This document shows positions 32,285 through 40,540 of a DNA stretch of 64,000 nt, one piece after another. The stretch is from JASJAR01 sp038530285. GTDB lineage: Bacteria > Pseudomonadota > Alphaproteobacteria > Rhodobacterales > Rhodobacteraceae. The notes below the pieces were generated by a model. That model worked only from the letters and a program-made list of their open reading frames with translations. It was not told the DNA's origin and made no database searches. Numbering within the stretch: the stretch's first letter is position 1; each line of letters begins with the position of its first letter. Location of the stretch: the NCBI GenBank assembly GCA_038530285.1, contig JBCBCY010000003.1, forward strand, positions 62,001-126,000. Reading direction: 5' to 3'. The translations under genes and the position numbers were made by a program.

Positions 32285-34030
32285 CTAAGCGGCTTGTCGC
32301 GCTTCGAAATCTCGTTTCAATTGCAACAGAAGCGTCACGGCATCTGCCGCAGAACCGGCGGTATTTTCGAGCTGCAACAACGTCATATGCTCGCATGTTT
32401 GCAGCACTTCGTCGCGCAGTTCGATCAGATTGGCCGGCAACGCGCCGTTGTCGAACACCTCTTGCAGGGTATCGGCGGTATCAGTGCACAGATGCAGGAC
32501 CTTTTCGGGTTCATCCTGCAAACGCGCAAGTGCCGTAGCGGTCTTTGCAATCTCGTCTAGGCCGGTCTTCGCGGCGCTGTCGGGGGTCAGCAATTGCTTG
32601 GACACGACGCGTCGCATCGCTCCAAGACGATCGGCAAGACTGTCAGACGTGACGCGGGGTGCGGGGGCTTCAGCGGGCCCAGGTGACCCAGCGTCGGGCG
32701 CAGGCTCTGGTTCGACAACAAGAACAAGGTCGGGGTCCTCGGACGTCTTGGCAGCCGGTTCGTCTTCCGCGACCGGTGCATCCGAGGTTTCACCAGTTAT
32801 TGCGTCGCCCGCTGGGACCATGTGCACGTCGTCCGGGGCGGGGTCATGCGGGTCGACCGGCAGATCGCCGATTTGGTCTTCGGGTGCCTTGCGTGCCGGT
32901 TCGACGTCCAAGTCGTCAAGCGGCGGTTCGTTCAGCGGCACGGTCTTGGCGGCCTTGCGTTTGGTGTTCGCCGCCAAAGGCTCGGACACGGGCCGTTCAA
33001 TGACCAGATCAAGCTCCAGCGGACGGGTCACGGGCTGTTCGTCCGGGACATGCTCGGTCGAAGGAGGGTGCGTGATCACCGCCGGCTCGGCCTGGGCAAT
33101 TTCGGCGGCTTCGGCCGCTTCATTGCGCATCGCGGCGACGACCTCACGGGTCATCCGCGATCGGCGTCGGCGTGGTGCGTTCGTATGCGGCTGGCTGGTG
33201 CGCCGCCCGACGGGCACGTCCGAGCCTTCCCCACCGCCAACGGTGTAGCGCGCCAAAAACAACTCGGCCTGGTCAAAGTCGGCCTGACGCCCGTAGCGGA
33301 CGTGATCGGAAATGCGTTTCAGCAGACCATCGGCCCCGCTTCCGGCCCAAAGATCGTCATCCACCGGGTCAGTGTCGAGCGCTTTGAGCGCTTGCAGCGT
33401 GGCAATCGGCAGAAGGCCTGAAAATTCTTCCTGCGCAACACCCGTCAAAGCTGCGAGAGCCTGTGCGAGTTTGCGCTTGCGCGCCATCTTGTCGGCCTTG
33501 GTCAGCAACAAAAACGCATGGTCCTTTTTCTGCTGGTCAATCTGTTTCCAAAGGTCTTTTTCGTCTTCGTTGAAGCTCTGCGTGCACCACAAAACGATGT
33601 CTGCGCGCTCTGACGCATAGGCAATTGCATTTTTGAGGCTGGCTTGCGAACCGCAGCCCGATGCCTCGATCAGCACCATATCCCGAAGGACCGCATTGGG
33701 GGCCGCGATGTGCACACGGTCTGCGTTTTGGACGTCACCCAACTCGTCGCGTTCGGTGGCTTCCAGACGCCCGTCGGGATAGCTGACTTCCGCGGCGAAT
33801 GCCTCTGCCGGGACAATCTCGACGACGTTGGCCGACAGTCCTGCAGGCAAAAGGCAATCTCTGAGAAACAGGTTGATCAAGGCGGATTTGCCGGAGCCGG
33901 GCGGGCCCAGCACGGCTACGATCACCGGACGCGACAGGCTTTCAAACAGTGCACGCGCGTTCTTTCGCGCAGCGTCCGGCAGGTCCGGCAAGTCGAGCGA
34001 TGCTTCTAGCCTGGCAACGATGTCCGTCAT
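32285..34030 (-). CDS. P-loop GTPase A with long acidic linker and degenerate G3
   Basis: 581 residues. The N-terminal G domain has G1 GPPGSGKSA (near 42) and G4 TKAD in FLLLTKADKMARK, but where DxxG is expected it reads EASGCGSQAS, so the catalytic G3 is altered. Residues about 260-460 are a low-complexity Pro/Glu/Asp/Ala linker (EPAPDAGSPGPAEAPAPR is typical). The last 110 residues form helices (LADRLGAMRRVVSKQLL ... DAVTLLLQLKRDFEARQAA). It lies 20 bases downstream of the PP2C gene. It may be a nucleotide-dependent scaffold or a heteromeric partner of the other two GTPases, and the linker offers many possible phosphorylation sites. Confidence 0.85.
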   Translation of the reverse strand: MTDIVARLEASLDLPDLPDAARKNARALFESLSRPVIVAVLGPPGSGKSALINLFLRDCLLPAGLSANVVEIVPAEAFAAEVSYPDGRLEATERDELGDVQNADRVHIAAPNAVLRDMVLIEASGCGSQASLKNAIAYASERADIVLWCTQSFNEDEKDLWKQIDQQKKDHAFLLLTKADKMARKRKLAQALAALTGVAQEEFSGLLPIATLQALKALDTDPVDDDLWAGSGADGLLKRISDHVRYGRQADFDQAELFLARYTVGGGEGSDVPVGRRTSQPHTNAPRRRRSRMTREVVAAMRNEAAEAAEIAQAEPAVITHPPSTEHVPDEQPVTRPLELDLVIERPVSEPLAANTKRKAAKTVPLNEPPLDDLDVEPARKAPEDQIGDLPVDPHDPAPDDVHMVPAGDAITGETSDAPVAEDEPAAKTSEDPDLVLVVEPEPAPDAGSPGPAEAPAPRVTSDSLADRLGAMRRVVSKQLLTPDSAAKTGLDEIAKTATALARLQDEPEKVLHLCTDTADTLQEVFDNGALPANLIELRDEVLQTCEHMTLLQLENTAGSAADAVTLLLQLKRDFEARQAA

Positions 34031-34050
34031 GAATGCCCCCGCGGCGTTTT

Positions 34051-34986
34051 TTACTGAGCGGCCCGCGCGGCCACGATCGCTTCAAAATCGACCGGTTCGG
34101 CTTCATCCTGCGCTGCGGCGTCGGTCAGAGCGTCATCTTCATCGGCTTCCGCGGCCCGGACGAGTTCGGCAGCCAACTGGCTCAGCGCGTCAGCGACGGC
34201 GGCCTGTGCCTTGATCACGGTAAAGGACACGTTGTCTTGCGCCGGATCATCAAGAGCGATCAATTGATCAAGCAGGGACTTGGCAATCGTGGCGGCTGGC
34301 TTGGCAAGGTTCTGCTTCAGCGTGAACAGGATTTCGGCGTTTTCGAGAAACTGCAGACCGTCACTTGCGGCAATCAGAATATCGCCATCTTCCAAGATAA
34401 ACGGCTCTTCGGGGCAATCGATCGCCTCGATTTCGTCGCCAAAGAGCACGGATGTCAGGCAATTGCGGTCTGGGTGGTTTGCGGCCGCATCTTCCGTGAT
34501 GGCACCAGCGGCGACCATCAGGTCGATCTGAGGCGCCATCGAATGATCTTCGTTCAACTGGGTCAGCTTGCCGTCGCGGTACAGCAACAACGGCGAATCC
34601 CCGATCGAGATCCAGAACAGCTTTTCATTGACGATCACCGGGGCCAGCAGGGTCGAGCCCATGCCTTCGGTCTCGGGGTTGCTTTCGACATGCGCGCGCA
34701 CGCAATCGTTTGCAGCCAACGCGGCGTTTTTCAAAACAGGGCCAATATTCTCGGCCATCGCGTCGACATCGCTCGACTGAAACATCAACTCGGAAAAGAC
34801 TTCTGTCACGACGATCTTTGACGCGACGTCCCCGGCGGCATGGCCACCCATCCCGTCGGCCAGCACTGTAAAGCCGAACGGGTTGCCGATGGGAAAATCC
34901 ATCGCCAGGGCATCTTCTTGATGATCGCGCTGGCCCAGGTTTAGGACCGACGCGGCATCATACTGGAACTCAGGCGCTTGCGGCAT
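34051..34986 (-). CDS. PP2C-type protein Ser/Thr phosphatase
   Basis: 311 residues. The PP2C motifs are intact: RDHQEDALAM, the metal-binding DGMGGHAAGDVAS, GMGSTLLAPV, WISIGDSPLLLYRDGKL, and IAASDGLQFLEN for the last metal ligand region. A C-terminal Ala/Glu-rich tail follows the catalytic domain. The start at 34986 overlaps the 3' end of the FHA gene by 17 bases; an ATG four codons earlier is possible. With the kinase and FHA protein it forms a complete phosphorylation switch, presumably dephosphorylating the same targets. Confidence 0.93.
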   Translation of the reverse strand: MPQAPEFQYDAASVLNLGQRDHQEDALAMDFPIGNPFGFTVLADGMGGHAAGDVASKIVVTEVFSELMFQSSDVDAMAENIGPVLKNAALAANDCVRAHVESNPETEGMGSTLLAPVIVNEKLFWISIGDSPLLLYRDGKLTQLNEDHSMAPQIDLMVAAGAITEDAAANHPDRNCLTSVLFGDEIEAIDCPEEPFILEDGDILIAASDGLQFLENAEILFTLKQNLAKPAATIAKSLLDQLIALDDPAQDNVSFTVIKAQAAVADALSQLAAELVRAAEADEDDALTDAAAQDEAEPVDFEAIVAARAAQ

Positions 34987-37084
34987 GTTCAGAACCATTT
35001 CCTTCGGTCTGAGCCCAGGTAAATTCGTCGCTGCAAAGTGCGATGAATTTGAGCGTTGTTTCACCAATACGGATTTCGTCACCGTCAAAGAGTTCTTCGG
35101 TGGACAAGACAGGTTTGCCGTTCAGGCGCACCACGTTTGATTTGCCGCCGTGGCCGAGGAAAAACTGGTTGAGTTCCTCGTCAAAAGCGATGGCGGCGTG
35201 GTTGTCGCGGCTGATCGCCGTGTCGCCGAAGTCGAGCTTAACCGCCTGATCTTCGCCGCGACCGATCTTGGACACGCCTGACAAAAGGCTGAAGCTATGG
35301 CCAAAGCCTTCGCCTTTGGTGACGACGAGCCAGCCCACGGGGAAGCGTACGGGGCCAGCACCTTCGGCAGTTTTGCCTTCGAACACATCCTGGCCGGGTG
35401 TCTTCGACTGAAAGCCCAGAAGGCGCGTCTTTACGCGGCCCGCACGGCGCGGTGCAGGGGCTGCGGCTTCGCCCACTTCAACGGGCTCTTCGGGTGCCTG
35501 CGCGGGCTCTTCGGGGATGTCGAGTTCTCGAACGGTCGCTTCAACTGAAGCCACGATCGGGGTCTCTTCTTCAACCGCGGGTTCGTCCAGACGGGTCAGG
35601 TCAACTGGTGCGTCAACCTCCGCCTCGTCTTCGATCCCTTCATCCCAACCCTCATCAGCGGCAGTCTCTTCTAGGGCGGCGGGTTCGTCCTCAACAGGGG
35701 CAGACGCCTCAAAGACCTCTTGTGCTTCGGCGACGTCTTCATCGTCGTCAATGTCAACGGCGTCGAACGCGTCCGCGTCGTCTTCGTCGTCGGCATCTGC
35801 GGCGTCGAACTCAACCTCGGCGTCAACATCATCGGTGCCGTCGAAACCGTCGTCTTCAAACGTTTCATCAAACTCGTCGACCGGGGCCGGGCTTTCGGCA
35901 ACTTCGGCTTCCTTGAACGCCTCATCCGCGCGCGTTTCGTCCTGGGCCACTGCAACCGGTTCGGCGGGGCCTTCACCGGCCATTTCCGCTTCAAGCGCCT
36001 CGCGTTCCGCCTTCAGAATGGCGCGTTGACGTTCAAGTGCTGTCTTCAGATCAAGCTTTTCGACGTCCATAGGAGCCTCCGCCGGTTTTTCGGTTGCGCG
36101 AAGCGTTGGGGCTTCGGGGGTCTGTTCAGGGCTGGTCACCGGTGCCGCGTCTTCAACCGCGGGATCGGAATAGGCCGAGATGAGCGGTTCCACGTTGTCA
36201 CCAGCCGTGTCAGCCTGTGGAGCTTGTGGCTGGATCGCCTGCGAATACGGACGTGACAGGGGTCTCGATAGGGGGCGACTTATCGCTTCGGACCGCGGAC
36301 CACGTTGGCGCACCACGTTGGCAAGGTCTTCGCGGTACTGAACCTGCTGTTCCATATCCGTTGCCGGATCACGTCCGACCACGCGTTTTAGCACACTGTC
36401 GGCTTTTGTCGCAGCCGCAGCCGCTTTGAGATGGGCCATCGCGAGGCGGCGCCGATTGGCTTCGTCGTCGTCGTCCATCTTGTGATTTGTCTCTTCGAGA
36501 ATGCGCTCGCTGTCATCGCCTTCGGCAAGACCTTTCAGCTGATCGCGCGCAAGTGCTTTGCGGCCGAACACATCGTCTTGTTCCCAGCTGCCTTTTTTCG
36601 CAGTCTCCCCGGTCTGACGAGGCGCATCCACGACCTTGGATGTATTCGAATCGATATGCCGTACCGCCGCGATGGCGTCGCGGATTTCTTCAACCAGCAA
36701 GGCGTTGTCTTTGATTGCGGCTTCTTCTTCGGGTTCGAGTTCATCAAACTCATCATCGAAGTCGTCATCGAATTCATCAAAGCCGTCGTCGTCCATTGGC
36801 GCATTGCGAACGGCTGGGCGTTTGACAGGTGCACCACCCGGCGAGGCGAATGCGTCACCAAGTTCGTCGCCCCATTCCAAGTCACCGGACGCGATTTGCG
36901 CGTCAGACGTGTCCGCGGGGCGTTGCGCGGCCTTCTCGCTCCACGCGCTGTCTGGATTGCGCAGCGTTTCTTCCATGCCAGAGTGATCGAGATCACGCTG
37001 CAGGTCCTCGATGGAAAGACCGGACTGCTCTTCGGTCTCTTCTTCGTTCTTTTTCCCGGCAATCATGCCTTTGAGAAACTTCAC
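34970..37084 (-). CDS. FHA-domain protein with very acidic central region
   Basis: 704 residues. The FHA domain lies at about residues 575-685 (FSLLSGVSKIGRGEDQAVKLDFGD, then ISRDNHAAIAFDE, NVVRLNGKPV, LFDGDEIRIGETTLKFI), with the SKIGR and SRDNHA elements that bind phosphothreonine. The N-terminal 570 residues are largely disordered and strongly acidic: FDEFDDDFDDEFDELEP near residue 100 and many Glu/Asp/Ala repeats at 380-560. A short basic start (MKFLKGMIAGKKNEEETEEQ) precedes. The gene overlaps the kinase by four bases and the phosphatase by 17. It is likely the kinase's phospho-dependent hub. Confidence 0.92.
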   Translation of the reverse strand: MKFLKGMIAGKKNEEETEEQSGLSIEDLQRDLDHSGMEETLRNPDSAWSEKAAQRPADTSDAQIASGDLEWGDELGDAFASPGGAPVKRPAVRNAPMDDDGFDEFDDDFDDEFDELEPEEEAAIKDNALLVEEIRDAIAAVRHIDSNTSKVVDAPRQTGETAKKGSWEQDDVFGRKALARDQLKGLAEGDDSERILEETNHKMDDDDEANRRRLAMAHLKAAAAATKADSVLKRVVGRDPATDMEQQVQYREDLANVVRQRGPRSEAISRPLSRPLSRPYSQAIQPQAPQADTAGDNVEPLISAYSDPAVEDAAPVTSPEQTPEAPTLRATEKPAEAPMDVEKLDLKTALERQRAILKAEREALEAEMAGEGPAEPVAVAQDETRADEAFKEAEVAESPAPVDEFDETFEDDGFDGTDDVDAEVEFDAADADDEDDADAFDAVDIDDDEDVAEAQEVFEASAPVEDEPAALEETAADEGWDEGIEDEAEVDAPVDLTRLDEPAVEEETPIVASVEATVRELDIPEEPAQAPEEPVEVGEAAAPAPRRAGRVKTRLLGFQSKTPGQDVFEGKTAEGAGPVRFPVGWLVVTKGEGFGHSFSLLSGVSKIGRGEDQAVKLDFGDTAISRDNHAAIAFDEELNQFFLGHGGKSNVVRLNGKPVLSTEELFDGDEIRIGETTLKFIALCSDEFTWAQTEGNGSEHAASA

Positions 37085-38547
37085 GTGCCTGTTCCCCTCA
37101 ATGATGTGTCTTCTGCGGCGCCATTCGGCGCTGTTGAGTTTGTGTCACCGCCGCCAAATATCCGCTGCCAGACCGAACGTTTGCGCGGTGGCTGTGCGGC
37201 GTTTTCGGCTTCCTGGCGGGCGATTTCTTCGGCGACAGCCTGCTCTGTCTCGGTGATCTGCTCCAAAAGCTCCTGGGGCATATCCTCAGGCGCCAATTGG
37301 GTGCCGTCTTCGAGTTCGTATTCGTAAGCGACGTCTTCTTCGGGCGTGTCATCTGCCCCGCCAAACCAGCCATGACGCTTCTGCATCTCACTTTTTTCTG
37401 GCGGTGGGTTGGGGTCACGCAACGGATCGTCTTCAGGCAACAAAAGCGATGCTTTGGGCTTTGCCAGCGCCTTGATTGCAAAGCGGTTGCGCTTCTTGTC
37501 GCGTTCGGCTTTCGCGCGCTCGGCCATCACGGCCAGATTGGTCTCGGCCACGATGCGCTGGATCGACAACTCCATTTCGCGGTCATCGCTGACGCGTTTC
37601 TGGGCGGCCTGTTTGCGCTTTTCGGTATCTATCTGCTCGAGCCATTCCTGGGCCGATTGAATCCGGTCCTTGGGAAAGACGTTCAGGGCGGTGTCGATTG
37701 CCTTGAGGAAGTGATCGTCATAGCCCTCGACCCGTTTTTGCAAGGGCTCGTAGGGGTCTTGGCGGCCTGCCGCAATGGCGGCCACGCGGGTCTGCGAATT
37801 CGGCGGCGGGGCCCCGATGATTACATGATAGAAGGTTGCCGCCAGAGAATAGAGGTCCGACGACGCGTTTTGCTGGTTGCCGGCCAGGTAAAACTCGTTC
37901 GGACTATAGCCGTCTTTAACCACATGGATCGCAGACAAGGCGCGTGTCTTTCTGGTGGCTTCTTCGCGTGCGGCGCCAAAGTCGATCAACACAGGCTCAT
38001 TGCCTGCGGCCAACAAGATGTTGTCGGGCGAAATATCGCGGTGCAGCACGTCATTGGCATGCACGTAGGTCATCGCGTCGAGGACTTTGACCAGGATCCG
38101 TTTGACCTCATAGGGCGGCAGCGCGTCGCGGCCTTCCTCGATGACGTCGAGCATGTCTTTGCCCTTGACGAAATCAAGCGCCATGTAGGCGGTGCCGTAG
38201 TCCTGGAACACCTGGTGGATGCCCACAATGTTGGGATGCTGCAGTTTCGACAGGCGAAGCGCTTCGGCTTCAAACAACCGGACAATGGAGTCGAATTCGT
38301 CCTGGCTGGAGCCTACACGCGCGCGCACCCGGCTTGCCGTGCGGCGCACCATAGCGGCCGGGTAGCATTCCTTGATCACAACCGTTCTGTCGAGGCTGTC
38401 CTTTGCAATATAAGTCACGCCGAAACCGCCGGCGTTCAGGAAACCTTCGATCACATATTGACCGTGCAGAAGCTCGGTGCCCGGCTTCAGCTCATCGGAC
38501 TGGTGGTCTTCGGCCTCTGGTTGTGGCGTTGGCGCCGTTGCCGTCAT
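37081..38547 (-). CDS. Hanks-type Ser/Thr protein kinase
   Basis: 488 residues. The kinase domain spans about residues 20-300 with a glycine loop (NAGGFGVTYIAKD), a Lys in VVIKECYPAAM, the catalytic loop HRDISPDNILL, the DFG motif in VLIDFGAAREE, and an activation segment TRKTRALSAIHVVKDGYSPNEFY with several Thr/Ser. The tail (300-488) is charged, partly coiled, and has no membrane helix, so unlike PknB-type sensors the kinase seems cytosolic. It heads the minus-strand cluster kinase-FHA-PP2C-GTPases. The FHA gene start overlaps its stop by four bases. Confidence 0.94.
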   Translation of the reverse strand: MTATAPTPQPEAEDHQSDELKPGTELLHGQYVIEGFLNAGGFGVTYIAKDSLDRTVVIKECYPAAMVRRTASRVRARVGSSQDEFDSIVRLFEAEALRLSKLQHPNIVGIHQVFQDYGTAYMALDFVKGKDMLDVIEEGRDALPPYEVKRILVKVLDAMTYVHANDVLHRDISPDNILLAAGNEPVLIDFGAAREEATRKTRALSAIHVVKDGYSPNEFYLAGNQQNASSDLYSLAATFYHVIIGAPPPNSQTRVAAIAAGRQDPYEPLQKRVEGYDDHFLKAIDTALNVFPKDRIQSAQEWLEQIDTEKRKQAAQKRVSDDREMELSIQRIVAETNLAVMAERAKAERDKKRNRFAIKALAKPKASLLLPEDDPLRDPNPPPEKSEMQKRHGWFGGADDTPEEDVAYEYELEDGTQLAPEDMPQELLEQITETEQAVAEEIARQEAENAAQPPRKRSVWQRIFGGGDTNSTAPNGAAEDTSLRGTGT

Positions 38548-38592
38548 GTTTCACCCATTCCCACGACCCCCTCGGATCGGATCGTCTCGTTT

Positions 38593-38610
38593 GGCGGACC
38601 TGTGTCCGCC
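38593..38610. promoter_or_regulatory. Perfect inverted repeat upstream of the kinase cluster
   Basis: GGCGGAC, spacer CTGT, GTCCGCC: a 7-bp dyad 46 bases upstream of the kinase start, in the 325-base divergent region 38548-38872. It may be a regulator site or a 5'-leader hairpin. The rest of that region holds an AT-richer stretch (38755-38775, around ACTTATTAAAC) that could be promoter DNA, and no credible gene. Confidence 0.35.
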
Positions 38611-38872
38611 GTGGCTGGGTTTGGATGTCGGGTCATCTGTTGCGCGACGGCCCCAAAGAAACAATCAAACCCACCGGTTTCCTTGTCGGTACGAGTGGAA
38701 TGGGCCGATTTTATGGCGAGTATGCGGCCCCACCGGCCCGATACGTCAACGATAGCAACCGACTTATTAAACTTTTTCCGGTCTGGGCCTCCATGATGTC
38801 GTGGTGCTCTTGCCTTTTGCCACAATCGATTGGAGGCTGAGCGTGGACAATCGCGCAACGGAGGGGGGCGCC

Positions 38873-40225
38873 ATGGTTCGTGTGCTTGTACCATCAGGTG
38901 CGCTTGGGCTGAATTACGATGCGGATGCGCTGGCGCGCGGCATCAATTTGCGCCCCGACTTGATCGCGATCGATGGCGGGTCGACTGATTCTGGGCCGTC
39001 CTACCTGGGGCGCGGGGTTTCGAAATATGCGCGCTCTTCGACCAAGATTGAATGGCAAGGCCTGATGGAGGCACGCGCCAAGGCCGGCGTGCCCCTGGCG
39101 ATCGGGACTGCCGGCACCTGTGGAACCGACGCAACCGTCGATTGGATGGTCGACATCACGCGCGAGATTGCAGCCGACCTTGGGCAGTCTTTGAAAATAG
39201 CGACACTGAAATCGAGCCAGCCCGCCGCGCGCGTTGCCAAGGCCTGGCGGGCGGGCCAAATCGCGGCGCTGCCGGGCGCACCTGAGGTTGCCGAGGAAGA
39301 CATCGGCGACTGCACCAACATTGTCGCACTGGCCGGGGCCGAGCAGATCACCGCAGCGCTCAATACCGGGGCCGACGTGATCATCGCAGGGCGCACAACT
39401 GATACCGCGATTATCGCCGCGTTGCCCCTTGCGCGGGGCTGTCACGCCGGTGGGGCTTGGCACGGTGCCAAGATTGCCGAATGCGGGGCCTTATGTGCGA
39501 CCAACCCCCAGTCGGGCGTGGTGATGGTCGATTTTGATGAAGACGGGTTCACCGTGACGCCGCTGGGGGCCGCGTCGCGCGCGACACCCCACACCGTGTC
39601 AGCGCATATGCTGTATGAAAATGCCGATCCCTTCATTCTGACCGAGCCGGGCGGGCATCTTGATGTGTCGGGTGCGGAATATGCCGGGCGCGATGATGGA
39701 TCGGTGCGGGTGACGGGCGCGCGCTGGGTGGCGTCAGAGACCTATACCGTCAAGCTGGAAGCTGCGCGGGTTTCGGGCTATCAGACCGTGCTTTTGGCGC
39801 TTTTGCGCGATCCGCGTTTTGTGGCGGCGGCGAAAGACTGGGCGGATGATATAAAAACGAAATGCTGCGCCAAGGCCGAAGCGCGGCTTGGTCTCAGCGC
39901 GGATGACTACCGGATTGAGCTACGTCTCATTGGCCAGGACGCGACGCTGGGCGCGTTTGAAACGCGCGCCAGCACCGCCCATGAGATTGGCGTGATGGGT
40001 CTGGTGACCGCCAAAACGCCGGAACTGACGACTGAAATCGCCAAGATGCTGAACCCCTATCTTTTGCACCACCCATTGACGCCCGAAGAAGAGGTGCCGA
40101 CCTTCGCCTTTCCGTTTTCGCCCGCCGAGATCGACCGCGGTGCGGCCCATGAATTCGTCTTGCACCACGTCATGGAGTTGGACGACCCGATGGAGGCGTT
40201 CGCTCTTGAAGTCATCAATGTCTGA
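38873..40225 (+). CDS. AtuA-like (DUF1446) acyclic terpene utilization family protein
   Basis: 450 residues. The family signatures are visible: LVPSGALGLNYDADALARGI, AIDGGSTDSGPSYLG near the start, IGTAGTCGTDATVDW, and DVIIAGRTTDTAIIAALPLARG in the middle. The AtuA-like/DUF1446 fold occurs with DUF4387 as a two-part module; in pseudomonads AtuA belongs to the citronellol/geraniol pathway, but most members have unknown substrates. The ATG at 38873 follows a GGAGGGGG sequence; a GTG at 38843 with GGAGG is an alternative. Its 3' end overlaps the DUF4387 gene start. Confidence 0.87.
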   Translation: MVRVLVPSGALGLNYDADALARGINLRPDLIAIDGGSTDSGPSYLGRGVSKYARSSTKIEWQGLMEARAKAGVPLAIGTAGTCGTDATVDWMVDITREIAADLGQSLKIATLKSSQPAARVAKAWRAGQIAALPGAPEVAEEDIGDCTNIVALAGAEQITAALNTGADVIIAGRTTDTAIIAALPLARGCHAGGAWHGAKIAECGALCATNPQSGVVMVDFDEDGFTVTPLGAASRATPHTVSAHMLYENADPFILTEPGGHLDVSGAEYAGRDDGSVRVTGARWVASETYTVKLEAARVSGYQTVLLALLRDPRFVAAAKDWADDIKTKCCAKAEARLGLSADDYRIELRLIGQDATLGAFETRASTAHEIGVMGLVTAKTPELTTEIAKMLNPYLLHHPLTPEEEVPTFAFPFSPAEIDRGAAHEFVLHHVMELDDPMEAFALEVINV

Positions 40226-40520
40226 GCTGCGCGAGATCGTCGAAAAGGTGCGCTCCAAGAATGCCGGGCCGTTCTGGCTGACGATCGATGTCTTTTGTGG
40301 AAGTCCGGACGCCTTCGCGCAGGTGCGCGACACGCTTGCGTCCGCCGATGTCGCCCGGGTCTTGGGCGTGCGGGGCCAGGACCTGAAGCGGTTCGATATC
40401 GAAAGCCTTAGCGTGGTGAAGTTCTCTTGCCCCAGACCTCAAACGCAGGGCGCCCAGGACGACCGCGACATGCACGGCGCATCCTGGGCGAACCTTGTGG
40501 CCGAGCTCAAGGTGTCCTGA
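40218..40520 (+). CDS. DUF4387 (AtuA-associated ferredoxin-fold) protein
   Basis: 100 residues: MSELREIVEKVRSKNAGPFWLTIDVFCGSPDAFAQVR..., the typical opening of DUF4387, ending with RDMHGASWANLVAELKV. The ATG overlaps the last eight bases of the AtuA-like gene, so the two are translated together. In many genomes this domain is fused to the C-terminus of the AtuA-like protein; here it is a separate subunit. Longer in-frame starts lie inside the upstream gene in another frame and are rejected. Confidence 0.87.
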   Translation: MSELREIVEKVRSKNAGPFWLTIDVFCGSPDAFAQVRDTLASADVARVLGVRGQDLKRFDIESLSVVKFSCPRPQTQGAQDDRDMHGASWANLVAELKVS

Positions 40521-40540
40521 GCCCGGCTGGGAGGGGCCTT

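Noticed and set aside
35550..36760. Opposite-strand frames with long Ser/Ala or Glu-rich products across the FHA gene
   Set aside because: They are mirror images of the acidic low-complexity coding sequence on the minus strand.
27588..38547. Type VI secretion locus, suggested by kinase, FHA and PP2C genes
   Set aside because: No tss structural gene, VgrG, Hcp or ClpV is present on either side; the partners are GTPases.
38548..38872. Small genes in the divergent region before the AtuA-like gene
   Set aside because: The frames there lack ribosome sites and protein-like composition; the region reads better as regulatory.
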